Source: Chitinophagaceae bacterium UBA2793 (GTDB lineage: Bacteria; Bacteroidota; Bacteroidia; Chitinophagales; Chitinophagaceae). From it: DNA of 32,819 nt. Positions 24,266 to 32,716 of the stretch are shown here, one piece after another. The DNA is taken from assembly GCA_002352045.1 (NCBI GenBank), contig DEHT01000012.1, forward strand, positions 1 through 32,819. Reading direction: 5' to 3'. Made by a program: the position numbers and the translations under genes. Below the pieces are notes generated by a model. It had not been told where the DNA came from. It saw only the letters and a list, made by a program, of their open reading frames with translations, and made no database searches. Numbering within the stretch: the first letter of the stretch is position 1; each line of letters begins with the position of its first letter.

Positions 24266-25684
24266 ATGTCAACTAATAAAAGTGCAGCAATTAAGCTGTC
24301 TAATATATTTTCGGTTATTAAAGAGTCGCTCAATGGTGAGGGGCAGGACTATACCAGTGGCAGTATGCGTAAAGCAATCATATTGCTGGCTATTCCCATG
24401 ATGCTTGAAATGATAATGGAAAGCGTATTTGCCGTAGTGGATATTTACTTTGTAAGCCACTTAGGCAAACATGCCACCCAGGTGGTAGGGCTTACCGAGT
24501 CGGTTATAACCATTGTGTATTCCATTGCAATGGGAATGAGCATGGCAGCAACGGCAATGGTTGCCAGAAGGGTGGGAGAAAAAGATGCAGAAGGAGCCAA
24601 AAAAGCAGCCACTCAGTCTATTGTAGTTTCCGTTTTACTTACGGTAATCATTACCATTCCGGGATTTATTTTTGCTCCGCAAATTTTAAAATTCATGGGG
24701 GCAGAAACTGCGGCTATTGAAATGGGTACTTCGTATGCCCGCATTATAATGGGCAGTAGCCTGGCCATAATGTTACTCTTTTTAATCAATGGAATTTTTA
24801 GAGGAGCAGGGGATGCCATGATGGCTATGAAGAGTTTGTGGCTGGCCAATATTTGCAATATTATTTTATGCCCGGTTTTAATTAGAGGCTTTGGGCCTAT
24901 ACCTGCCATGGGGTTAATGGGAGCTGCCATTGCCACTACCATTGGACGAAGCATTGGTGTGCTTTACCAACTGTATCATTTGTTTAATGGTAAAGGAATA
25001 GTAAAACTGGCATTGGATAAAATAAGCCCCGACTGGAATGTTATTCGTTCTTTGCTGAATGTGGCCTGGCCTGCTGCTTTGCAATTTTTAATTGGCTCGG
25101 GAAGCTGGATTGTACTGGCAAAATTAGTAGCCGACACCGGGCATAGCGAAGCATCTGCAGGTTATCTAATTGGCATTCGCATTGTACTATTTTTTATTTT
25201 ACCGGCCTGGGGCATGAGCAATGCAGCAGCAACTTTGGTGGGGCAAAACTTAGGAGCGGGGCAACCTTTAAGAGCCGAGCAATCGGTAATGCGTACCGCA
25301 AAGTACAATGCTATTTTTATGGCCAGCATGTCGTTGATATTTCTATTTTTTGCACCCTGGATTATTTCTTTTTTTACCAAAGAACCGGCAGTAGCCACTT
25401 ATGCCATTAATACGGTTCGCATAGTAAGCGCCGGATTTTTATTTTATGGTGTGGGCATGGTTATGGCAAATGCTTTTAACGGTGCCGGAGACACTAAAAC
25501 ACCTACCATGATAAATTTTGTAGGATTTTGGTTATTTCAAATTCCCTTTGCCTGGCTAATGGCAAAAACATTTAATTGGGGTCCCTATGGTGTATTTTGG
25601 GCAATTCCCATTGCCGAAACTGCAATGAGCATTGCAGCATATATCGTTTTCAAAAAGGGAAAATGGAAGCTGAAGCAGATATAA
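24266..25684 (+). CDS. MATE family multidrug/Na+ efflux transporter
   Basis: A 472-residue integral inner-membrane protein with about 12 transmembrane helices in two similar halves, preceded by a ~40-residue polar N-terminus. Family features include PMMLEMIMESVFAVVDIYFVSHLG in the first helices, the motif INGIFRGAGDAMMAM (about 175-190), and the matching second-half motif NAFNGAGDTKTPT. MATE proteins expel cationic drugs or metabolites in exchange for Na+ or H+; the substrate cannot be told from sequence. The gene stands alone, with its own terminator 7 bp after the stop, convergent with a glycosyltransferase. Confidence 0.94.
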   Translation: MSTNKSAAIKLSNIFSVIKESLNGEGQDYTSGSMRKAIILLAIPMMLEMIMESVFAVVDIYFVSHLGKHATQVVGLTESVITIVYSIAMGMSMAATAMVARRVGEKDAEGAKKAATQSIVVSVLLTVIITIPGFIFAPQILKFMGAETAAIEMGTSYARIIMGSSLAIMLLFLINGIFRGAGDAMMAMKSLWLANICNIILCPVLIRGFGPIPAMGLMGAAIATTIGRSIGVLYQLYHLFNGKGIVKLALDKISPDWNVIRSLLNVAWPAALQFLIGSGSWIVLAKLVADTGHSEASAGYLIGIRIVLFFILPAWGMSNAAATLVGQNLGAGQPLRAEQSVMRTAKYNAIFMASMSLIFLFFAPWIISFFTKEPAVATYAINTVRIVSAGFLFYGVGMVMANAFNGAGDTKTPTMINFVGFWLFQIPFAWLMAKTFNWGPYGVFWAIPIAETAMSIAAYIVFKKGKWKLKQI

Positions 25685-25690
25685 TTTTTT

Positions 25691-25725
25691 AACTGCCCTG
25701 TTTTAATTGAGCAGGGCAGTTTTTA
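25691..25725 (+). terminator. Terminator of the MATE gene
   Basis: Perfect 10-bp arms AACTGCCCTG (25691-25700) and CAGGGCAGTT (25712-25721), followed by T residues on the plus strand, lie directly after the MATE stop. On the minus strand no T-tail follows, so it serves the plus-strand gene. Confidence 0.85.
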
Positions 25726-25729
25726 ATTT

Positions 25730-26863
25730 CTATTTCACCTTTCTTTCTTTCCATTGATAACTACCAAACTTACCCAGCCAACCTGCTATAACTGTATAAA
25801 TAATATGAAAGGGCTGTGCCAATGGAAAAAACCACAGAAGTTTTTGCTTTTCAAAAAAGCTGGCAACAGGATATAAAAAGAAAAGCTCCATGCTGGTTTT
25901 GGCAGCAAATAACAACAGCACCCCAGCCCAACTGTTATTTATTAATGAAGCGATGAACAAAATTAGCATCATTACATTTAAACCATATACCAATAGCAGC
26001 ACCCCAAAAATTCTTTTGTCATCGTACTTATCAGCTTTGCTTGCCCAGCGTATGCGTTGGTTAAAAAATGCTGTAATGCTATTAACGGGTTCTGTTTGAA
26101 CAATTACTTCTTTTGATTTTAAATATGCAATACTGTCCGGAAAATGCGAAGCAATTTTATGCATCAGCAGCATATCATCTCCACTGGCAATAGTGTCAAT
26201 GCCACTAAATCCATTTACAGCTTCAAATGCTTTGCGGGTATAAGCCAGGTTGGCTCCATTGCACATACTCATTTTATTGCTATGCACAGCTGCAGCCGTA
26301 ATACCTTGTAAACTCATAAAATCTAGTGCCTGAAAAATTTCTATAGCTTTAAGACCACAATTAATGCTTACCGGCATTACAATTAGCTGTGGTTGATGAG
26401 TGGCATAAAACGAGGCAATGGTTTGCAGCCAATTTTTTGGCACCACACAATCGGCATCGGTGGTAACAATCAGTTGGCCTTTACTGTGAGCAATTCCTAT
26501 TTCAATGGCTTTCTTTTTATAGGAGTTGATGCTTCCTTCCTCAACAAAGTTTTTTAATTGAATGCAGTTTACAAATGGAAAGGTTGCAGCAATAGCCGCA
26601 GTATCGTCGGTAGAAAAATCATCTACAACAATTACTTCAAAATATTCTTTGGGGTACGATTGTTCATTTAAGGATTGCAACAATGCCGGTAAATGATACG
26701 CTTCGTTGCGAGCAGGTATTATAATTGATATAGAGGTTACAGTTTTTGAATAATCGGTTTCTATTTCAAATAAACGCAACTTATGCCAGGCTATGCTATA
26801 ATAAATTAATAGCAATGCATACAAAAGCAGAAATATTGACCCGATGAATATTATTATGTTCAT
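25730..26863 (-). CDS. Membrane-anchored family 2 glycosyltransferase
   Basis: A 377-residue protein with one N-terminal membrane helix (about 3-26), a cytoplasmic GT-A catalytic domain and about three C-terminal helices (285-362). Catalytic motifs of the processive GT2 type are visible: SIIIPARNEA, DD (81-82), DAD (136-138), GDD (228-230) and QRIRW (269-273). It probably adds sugars to a lipid or polysaccharide at the inner membrane face. No other polysaccharide genes are near, so the product is unknown. It diverges from the marR gene across a 133-bp gap. Confidence 0.92.
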   Translation of the reverse strand: MNIIIFIGSIFLLLYALLLIYYSIAWHKLRLFEIETDYSKTVTSISIIIPARNEAYHLPALLQSLNEQSYPKEYFEVIVVDDFSTDDTAAIAATFPFVNCIQLKNFVEEGSINSYKKKAIEIGIAHSKGQLIVTTDADCVVPKNWLQTIASFYATHQPQLIVMPVSINCGLKAIEIFQALDFMSLQGITAAAVHSNKMSMCNGANLAYTRKAFEAVNGFSGIDTIASGDDMLLMHKIASHFPDSIAYLKSKEVIVQTEPVNSITAFFNQRIRWASKADKYDDKRIFGVLLLVYGLNVMMLILFIASLINNSWAGVLLLFAAKTSMELFFLYPVASFFEKQKLLWFFPLAQPFHIIYTVIAGWLGKFGSYQWKERKVK

Positions 26864-26945
26864 GAAAGTTGCCTATTGGTATGCAGTACAAGTGAGTGAC
26901 ACAAGGGTGCTGCCCAAAACTCCAATGCCTGTACCAAAAAAATTT

Positions 26946-26975
26946 TTTGCAATATAAAACCTTTGCCTATCTTTA
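26946..26975 (+). promoter_or_regulatory. Promoter of the marR-acyl-CoA dehydrogenase unit
   Basis: TTTG (26946-26949) and TATCTTTA (26968-26975, one mismatch to TAnnTTTG) are separated by 18 bp. An inverted repeat follows between the -7 box and the ATG. Confidence 0.45.
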
Positions 26976-26977
26976 TG

Positions 26978-26995
26978 TAGTTGCATAAACAACTA
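26978..26995. promoter_or_regulatory. Probable MarR operator
   Basis: TAGTTG-CATAAA-CAACTA, with perfect 6-bp arms, sits between the putative -7 element and the marR ATG at 26997. MarR proteins bind such short palindromes over their own promoters, so negative autoregulation is likely. Confidence 0.5.
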
Positions 26996-26996
26996 T

Positions 26997-27437
26997 ATGC
27001 CAAACAACCAATTTAAAAAAAGCGAGTTATACAGTTTTATTACCGGTAAAGCCAGTACGGCTATTGCCCGAAGACTGCAAAAGAATTTTAAACAAGGTGG
27101 AGTGGACATTACCATTGAGCAATGGAGTGTACTGTATCATTTATGGAAAGAAGATGGAATAAGCCAGCAGCAATTATGCGATGCAACTTTTAGAGACAAG
27201 CCTAGCATAACAAGGCTGGTAGATAACTTAGAGAAACTACAATTGGTAAGGCGGGTGGCCAGTAAAGACGATAGGCGAATCAACATGATTTACCTTACGC
27301 CTACAGCTTTGGAGTTGCAGGTAAGAAGTATGGAAGTGGCTAACCAAACCTTAAACGAGGCTCTGGCAGGTGTTACCAACGGGCAGGTGGAAATTGCAAA
27401 AGAAGTTTTGCAAATGGTATATGAAAATTTGAAATAA
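26997..27437 (+). CDS. MarR family transcriptional regulator
   Basis: A 146-residue dimeric winged-helix repressor. The HTH region is DGISQQQLCDATFRDKPSITRLVDNLEKLQLV and the wing is VRRVASKDDRRINMIYLT, both standard for MarR. It is followed after 48 bp by an acyl-CoA dehydrogenase gene in the same direction; this suggests that it controls fatty-acid degradation in response to a lipid or CoA ligand (inference). A palindrome directly upstream of the ATG is the likely operator. Confidence 0.93.
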   Translation: MPNNQFKKSELYSFITGKASTAIARRLQKNFKQGGVDITIEQWSVLYHLWKEDGISQQQLCDATFRDKPSITRLVDNLEKLQLVRRVASKDDRRINMIYLTPTALELQVRSMEVANQTLNEALAGVTNGQVEIAKEVLQMVYENLK

Positions 27438-27485
27438 AAAGATTTCATTTTTTAAAACGATTAATAACTTTTTAAATAAAAAAAT

Positions 27486-29279
27486 ATGAGTACGCAAACC
27501 AATACTACTACATCACTAAAAGGCGGTGAATGGTTGATAAAAGAAAGCAACGCTTTTGAAACATTTACGCCTGAGGATTTTAACGAAGAGCAGCAAATGG
27601 TAAAAGGCATGTGCCTGCAGTTTTTAGAGTCGGAAGTAATGCCAGCCATTGATCGTATTGATAAAATGGAAGAAGGATTAATGCCTTCCTTAATGACCAA
27701 AGCAGGTGAGCAGGGTTTGTTGGGCGTAGCCATTCCCGAAGCCTTTGGCGGACTTGGTAAAGATTTTATCACCTCTACTTTAGTGAATGAAGGCTTAGGT
27801 GCCGGCTATTCTTTTAGTGTAGCAGTGGCGGCGCATACAGGCATTGGCACTTTGCCCATTTTGTATTTTGGTACCGAGGCGCAAAAAGAAAAATATATAC
27901 CTAAGTTGGCAAGTGGCGAATGGAAAGGTGCATATGGTCTTACAGAACCCAATAGCGGTAGCGATGCCCTGGGTGCAAAAACTACTGCTGTATTGAGTGA
28001 GGATGGTAAGCACTACCTGCTGAATGGTCAAAAATGCTGGATTACAAACGGTGGTTTTGCCGATATATATACTGTATTTGCCAAAGTTGATGGCGATAAA
28101 TTTACCGGCTTTATTGTTGAGCGTGGCATGGAAGGTTTTACACAAGGACCCGAAGAACATAAGATGGGCATTAAAGGCTCCTCTACCGTTCAACTTTATT
28201 TTCAGGATTGTAAAGTGCCTGTTGAAAATGTTTTGGGCGAAATTGGCAAAGGCCATATCATTGCTTTTAATATTTTAAATATTGGACGTTTAAAATTATG
28301 TGCTGCTGCATTGGGTGGTGCAAAGGGAGCTTTAAATACAACCATTGAATATGCTAATACCAGGGAACAATTTAAAACTGCCATCGCAAATTTTGGAGCC
28401 ATAAAATATAAGTTGGCCGAAATGGCCATTCGCATTTGGGTGGGCGAAAGTGCATTGTACCGTACCAGCAAATGGATAGATGATAAAGAAGTAGAATTAC
28501 AACAGGCAGGCAAACCTTTTAATGAAGCTTTACTGGGTGCTGCAGAAGAATATGCTATTGAATGTGCTATTTTAAAAGTGGATGGTAGCGAAGTGCTGGA
28601 TTATGTAGTGGACGAAGGGGTACAAATACATGGTGGCAATGGTTTTAGTGATGAGTACATGATAAGCCGTGCCTACAGAGACAGCCGTATTAACCGCATT
28701 TACGAAGGCACCAATGAAATCAATCGCTTGTTAACCGTTGACATGGTATTAAAACGTGCCATGAAAGGAAAGCTGGATTTAATGGGACCTGCCATGGCGG
28801 TTTCTAAAGAATTAATGAGCATACCCGATTTTGGAAATGAAGATGAAGGCGCATTTGCAGCAGAGAGAAAAGCTATTGTAAACATGAAGAAAGCTATCTT
28901 AATGACAGCCGGTGCCGCCGTTCAAAAGTTAATGATGAGCCTGCAAAACGAACAGGAAATTTTGATGAATATTGCAGACATGGCATTGTGGACCTTCCAT
29001 GCCGAAAGCGCCTTGCTTCGCCTTATTAAATTAACCGATAAACAGGGAGAAAGTGCAGCATCCCTTCAGGCCGATATGACAAGAGTTTATATCAACGATG
29101 TATTAGATAAAGTTAACAAAGCCGGTAAAGATGCCATCAATGCTTTTGCCGAAGGCGATGAACAAAGAATGATGTTGCTTGGTTTAAAAAGATTTACCAA
29201 GGCTCAACCCTATAATGTAAAAGATGCCAGAAGAAGAATTGCCGACAAGTTGATTGCCGACAATCGTTATAGTTTTTAA
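27486..29279 (+). CDS. Acyl-CoA dehydrogenase (VLCAD/ACAD9-like)
   Basis: FAD enzyme for the first step of fatty-acid beta-oxidation, passing electrons to ETF. At 597 residues it carries a ~170-residue C-terminal extension, as in the long-chain VLCAD/ACAD9 type. The middle domain shows YGLTEPNSGSDA and WITNGG; the C-terminal domain has the catalytic base E407 in RIYEGTNEIN, and IHGGNGFSDEY. The gene lies behind a marR gene, an arrangement seen for beta-oxidation regulons, but the hydratase/dehydrogenase and thiolase genes are not next to it. A hairpin terminator follows 20 bp after the stop. Confidence 0.95.
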   Translation: MSTQTNTTTSLKGGEWLIKESNAFETFTPEDFNEEQQMVKGMCLQFLESEVMPAIDRIDKMEEGLMPSLMTKAGEQGLLGVAIPEAFGGLGKDFITSTLVNEGLGAGYSFSVAVAAHTGIGTLPILYFGTEAQKEKYIPKLASGEWKGAYGLTEPNSGSDALGAKTTAVLSEDGKHYLLNGQKCWITNGGFADIYTVFAKVDGDKFTGFIVERGMEGFTQGPEEHKMGIKGSSTVQLYFQDCKVPVENVLGEIGKGHIIAFNILNIGRLKLCAAALGGAKGALNTTIEYANTREQFKTAIANFGAIKYKLAEMAIRIWVGESALYRTSKWIDDKEVELQQAGKPFNEALLGAAEEYAIECAILKVDGSEVLDYVVDEGVQIHGGNGFSDEYMISRAYRDSRINRIYEGTNEINRLLTVDMVLKRAMKGKLDLMGPAMAVSKELMSIPDFGNEDEGAFAAERKAIVNMKKAILMTAGAAVQKLMMSLQNEQEILMNIADMALWTFHAESALLRLIKLTDKQGESAASLQADMTRVYINDVLDKVNKAGKDAINAFAEGDEQRMMLLGLKRFTKAQPYNVKDARRRIADKLIADNRYSF

Positions 29280-29299
29280 TCAAATTATTTAGATTATGT

Positions 29300-29335
29300 A
29301 CAGCCGCTTTCAGTAATGAAGGTGGCTGTTTTATT
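29300..29335 (+). terminator. Terminator of the acyl-CoA dehydrogenase gene
   Basis: ACAGCC (29300-29305) pairs with GGCTGT (29324-29329); further pairing inside gives a stem of about 13 bp with G-T wobbles and a GTAA loop, followed by TTTATTT. Confidence 0.7.
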
Positions 29336-29354
29336 TGAGTTTAATCCAATTTAA

Positions 29355-29639
29355 AAAGTTTTTAAATTTCTTATTCAAGAAGTGCAGGTGGCCGAAAATC
29401 GCAGGCAGGTAGCCGTTGCAGAAGCAGAAAGAAAAATTGCAGAAGCCAGGGGCGATTCGGCACAAGCTGTAATTCAAGCGGCAGGCAGGGCCGAAGCTAT
29501 TAAAAAAGAACAAATGAGCCTTACTCCTTTGTACATTGATTATATTAAAGTGCAAAAATGGAGCGGACAGGTACCAACCACTGTTGCCGGTAACAGTAGC
29601 GGATTTTTAATGCAACTGCCTAAAGATGCTAAAGATTAA
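29355..29639 (+). pseudogene. C-terminal fragment of an SPFH/prohibitin-like protein
   Basis: The frame is open from the stop at 29352-29354. A GTG at 29382 is the only start-like codon, but the protein sense begins earlier. The 85-94 residues match only the C-terminal part of SPFH/band-7 proteins: an Ala/Glu/Arg-rich helix (AENRRQVAVAEAERKIAEARGD, about 20 residues of coiled coil), then AGRAEAIKKEQ, LTPLYIDYIKVQKW and a Pro/Gly-rich tail. The membrane anchor and SPFH domain are missing. It is most likely a truncated remnant left by deletion or rearrangement. The junction lies within ~20 bp after the terminator of the preceding gene. Confidence 0.7.
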
Positions 29640-29743
29640 TTTTAGTTGATGCTGTTACCAATTAGTAAATCCGTCTTTATAAATATAGCTTACTTTTTAT
29701 GAGTAATAGTTACAAACCAACAAGTAAATGACTTGCTACCGGC

Positions 29744-30368
29744 TTATTTACATTTGCTATTGTAGCGTTTTATTATTTTTTTAAAACTGTAGCCAGCATA
29801 ATCCAGGGCCTCATAATCCCACTCATCAATTTTATTGCAATAGTTGAACATTGCTTTTAGTTGATTTACATAATACTTAATTTGTATTCTCTTTTTAGTT
29901 GAAAGATTTACAGGCCTGGCTAGCGTACTATTGGGTGGAAAAACATATTTAACCATTAATAATACAGGAGAGTCGTCCTGGGGGTCTTTTGACAAAATAA
30001 TATTTACGCCCTTTGTTATCTTCTCCGGAATAAAGATCCATTTTAGGAGTGCTGTATTTTTTTTTAAGCAGCATCATAGTATCTGTTACCCCTTCGTAAA
30101 CATAGCTGTCTTGGTAAATATTGTCATCGTAATACATAAACTTTCCATAAAATAAGTCTCCCTCCTTTTTTTCAGCCCTTACAAATTTTACATCCCTGTA
30201 ATCTATTTGTTCCGTTTTATCATTGGATGTTATCAAAAGGGTTTTCTTTAGTAATAAAATATTACCATAAACCGTATCGCCATTGTTTTTTACTAAATAA
30301 TCGGGTTGCTGAGCAATTGAACTAAAGTTAGCTATTAGGGTAACGGCAAGCAGAATAATAGTTTTCAT
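29744..30368 (-). pseudogene. Secreted protein of unknown function, frameshifted
   Basis: Two overlapping frames form one gene of about 207 residues. The first part (from ATG 30368) has a signal peptide (MKTIILLAVTLIANFSSIAQ) and a beta-rich body with NNGDTVYGNI and RDVKFVRAEK, a style common in secreted Bacteroidota proteins that I cannot name. The coherent sequence leaves this frame at a run of five C on the coding strand (29980-29984) and continues in the next frame as QDDSPVLLMVKYVFPP to the stop at 29744. Removing one C restores a continuous protein. This is either a recent mutation, a slippage site, or a sequencing error. The start overlaps the stop of the phosphatase gene (TAATG), indicating coupling. 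Confidence 0.75.
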
Positions 30369-30862
30369 TAATTAATTTTAGGAGCATCAAAACTAATCAT
30401 GTTGATACTATTTTCAAAAAATGTTTCCCATATTTGGCAGCTTGAACTTACCGCAAAAACCCCACAGGTTGGCATGTTATCAATTTGAAAATTATCTATC
30501 AAAGAATTTACAAAATGAGTAATGCCCGGGTTGTGCGAAAAAATGGCTACGCTGTTGTATTGATTCTCTAATGATTTTACCACTTCGTAAAAAATTTCTT
30601 TAGGAGCATGGTACAACTCATCAATCAATAAAATGTTTTCTTTTGGATAATTAAATACTTCACAAAATGCCTGGCAGGTTTTGCGTGCACGCTTAGCCGG
30701 ACTGCTTACAAAAAAATCAATTTTCACATTCTTGTTTAGTAATCTTCGGGCCATTTCAGGCGCATCTTTTTTTCCTCTATCGTTTAGTGGACGATCAAAA
30801 TCGGGTAAGTCAAAACTACCCCAAGCGCTTTTGGCATGTCTTATGATAAATAGAGATTTCAT
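30368..30862 (-). CDS. SixA-like histidine phosphatase family protein
   Basis: A 164-residue cytoplasmic member of the small histidine-phosphatase (phosphoglycerate-mutase-like) family. The catalytic RHG-type motif is R8-H9 in LFIIRHAKS, with further phosphate-pocket residues in SSPAKRARKT (about 53-62), the acid E82 in DELYHAP and the second His at 110 (FSHNPG). The length and motif pattern fit SixA, which removes phosphate from phosphohistidine, but substrates vary widely in this family. Its stop overlaps the ATG of the following secreted-protein gene by one base. It diverges from the cytochrome gene. Confidence 0.9.
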   Translation of the reverse strand: MKSLFIIRHAKSAWGSFDLPDFDRPLNDRGKKDAPEMARRLLNKNVKIDFFVSSPAKRARKTCQAFCEVFNYPKENILLIDELYHAPKEIFYEVVKSLENQYNSVAIFSHNPGITHFVNSLIDNFQIDNMPTCGVFAVSSSCQIWETFFENSINMISFDAPKIN

Positions 30863-30953
30863 AAAATGGAAAATTTAATATGCTATAAATTTAGCAATTT
30901 CGCATTTGTCAAATTTTTGTCATAGATTGAATATTCAAAAAAACTAAATTTTC

Positions 30954-31304
30954 ATGAAACGTGTATTCGTCTCTGCCGGCATTGTATCGCTGGTTGCATT
31001 TTTTTCCTATTGTAACAGTACTAAAAAGGCAACTGTAGAGAAACAGCCCAAAAAAGCAAGCTTTAATTGGACCGCCAACATTAAACCTTTAATGGTAGAA
31101 AAGTGCAGCCCCTGCCATGTAGAAGGTAAAGGCAATAAATTACCATTAGACAATATGGATAATGTAAAAACGCATGTAGATGATATTATCCGCAGAATTG
31201 AAATGCACCCCGGCGATAGAGGATATATGCCTTTTAAAAATCCAAGATTAAGCGACACAGCTATTAATATGATAAAAACCTGGAAAGCAGAGGGGCTTTT
31301 GTAA
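30954..31304 (+). CDS. Small secreted monohaem c-type cytochrome
   Basis: A 116-residue exported protein. A hydrophobic N-terminus ends near Cys20 (FFSYC), possibly a non-canonical lipobox, so it may be a lipoprotein. The haem site is CSPCH (C51, C54, H55), and M92 in GYMPFKN is the probable axial ligand. The pattern, with NIKPLMVEKCSPCH at the front and a C-terminal helix MIKTWKAEGLL, is that of small periplasmic cytochromes c. The electron partner is unknown; no oxidase or dehydrogenase gene is adjacent. Confidence 0.9.
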   Translation: MKRVFVSAGIVSLVAFFSYCNSTKKATVEKQPKKASFNWTANIKPLMVEKCSPCHVEGKGNKLPLDNMDNVKTHVDDIIRRIEMHPGDRGYMPFKNPRLSDTAINMIKTWKAEGLL

Positions 31305-31366
31305 ACCCGGATGATTAAAATATTAACTTTCGTAAATGTCTTCTCTAAAAGGTTGAAAAATAAAAA

Positions 31367-31445
31367 GGGGCCAGGATAGAAATCCAGCCCCGCTTTAAAA
31401 TCCAATATCCTATGAAAAACCGAGTTGATACCGGCAGATGCCGAT
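31367..31445 (+). other. Second hairpin plus micro-ORF unit
   Basis: An interrupted hairpin (GGGGC...GCCCC, 31367-31391, with inner GGAT/ATCC arms and an AGAA loop) is followed by 18 bp and an 11-codon ORF (ATG at 31411, MKNRVDTGRCR, stop TAA). The layout mirrors the unit at 15364-15444: AGAA-type loop, CG(T/C)TT after the stem, a short A-rich linker and ATGA(G)AAA. It may also act as terminator of the cytochrome gene. Confidence 0.4.
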
Positions 31446-31607
31446 AAATATTTTTAGTTTAATGTTTGATGAAATTATTTATCATTTGCACAAACATTTC
31501 TTTCTTTTTACTTTTGAAACTCAAAATTAAATCTTCTGCATTTACAAAGACGACTTCTTTAAGTAAAAGGTTTCTTTCATTTAGTATTTGGCAAAAAAAA
31601 ATTATTA

Positions 31608-32429
31608 ATGGCATATTTATTCATAAAAAAGAGTTTCGGAAAAAACATTCTCATTGCTATATTATTATTTTTCAGCTTGTGTTTACCAAGGCAATCAAAG
31701 GCATGGGGTTTATTGGGGCATAGAATTGTGGGGCAAATTGCAGATGCGCATTTATCCAAAAAGGCAAAAAAATCAATTGCCGAAATTATGGGCAACGAGT
31801 CAATTGCTATGTGCAGTAATTGGGCCGATTTTATTAAAAGCGACAGCAGCTATAATTATCTTTCAAAATGGCATTACGTAAACCTGGTAACCGGGCTTAA
31901 TAAACAACAGGTAGAGGAATACCTGCACAACGATTCGCTTATTAATATTTTTACTAAAGTAAATTGGCTGGTTGCTGAATTAAAGAAAAAAGAGCTGGCA
32001 AAAGAAACCAAACAATTTTATTTAAAACTGTTGATACATTTTATTGGTGATATGCACCAACCAATGCACGTGGGCCGCCCCGACGACCAGGGTGGAAACC
32101 GCATAAGGGTGCTTTGGTTTAGAGAACAGAAAAACCTGCACCAGGTATGGGACGAAGCTTTGATAGATTTTCAACAACTGAGTTATACCGAATATGCTGC
32201 CGCCATTAACTTTTCTACACCTGAGCAACGCAAAGGATGGCAGCTATCACCCATTTCCGATTGGGTTTTTGAAAGCTATCAATATGCCGAACAAATTTAT
32301 GCCGACATTAAAAACCCCGAAGAAAAGTTGAGCTACCAATACAACTTTAAGTATAAATCTATTCTCGAATCTCAACTATTAAAAGGCGGAATAAGGCTTG
32401 CCGGTTTGCTGAATGAAATTTATAAATAA
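31608..32429 (+). CDS. Secreted S1/P1-type nuclease
   Basis: A trinuclear-zinc nuclease acting on single-stranded nucleic acids, exported to the periplasm or outside. The signal peptide ends at SKA, so the mature protein begins with Trp33. This is the required zinc ligand in P1 nuclease and confirms the start and the cleavage site. Other ligands are visible: H38 (GLLGH), D in NWADF, H in KWHYVN, the HFIGDMHQPMHVG motif, and H/D in NLHQVWD. Length, 273 residues, is normal. It probably serves nutrient scavenging from DNA and RNA. Confidence 0.95.
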   Translation: MAYLFIKKSFGKNILIAILLFFSLCLPRQSKAWGLLGHRIVGQIADAHLSKKAKKSIAEIMGNESIAMCSNWADFIKSDSSYNYLSKWHYVNLVTGLNKQQVEEYLHNDSLINIFTKVNWLVAELKKKELAKETKQFYLKLLIHFIGDMHQPMHVGRPDDQGGNRIRVLWFREQKNLHQVWDEALIDFQQLSYTEYAAAINFSTPEQRKGWQLSPISDWVFESYQYAEQIYADIKNPEEKLSYQYNFKYKSILESQLLKGGIRLAGLLNEIYK

Positions 32430-32716
32430 CTTCTCTTTTTATTTAAAGCTTGTAACTCCATCCAATAATTGATGAGTAGAAATGATTATTCTTTTTCATT
32501 TTTCATTTTTAATACCCATCAATGTAAATGTACTTGAGTAAAAGCGTACTTATAATTTTTGAAAACATCAGCCTTCGGGATACTTAGTTCACAATTGGCA
32601 GATGTAGATTATCAGCGGTACAGTGGTGAAAATTTACTATGAAACAATTTCAAAAAATGATAGAAATCATGGGGTTTAAATAATTAAAGATAATTTTACT
32701 CGATAAAATTCTTTCA
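32430..32716. other. Intergenic region before the right-edge gene
   Basis: This AT-rich stretch shows no supported gene or clear terminator; a 19-codon ORF near 32482 has no recognisable features. Confidence 0.5.

Noticed and set aside
27795..28256. 153-codon minus-strand frame inside the acyl-CoA dehydrogenase gene
   Set aside because: Antisense shadow of a strongly conserved enzyme; no start context or recognisable domain.
31466..31723. 85-codon plus-strand frame overlapping the P1 nuclease start
   Set aside because: It overlaps the signal-peptide region of the nuclease in another frame and has low-complexity Lys/Phe/Ser content.
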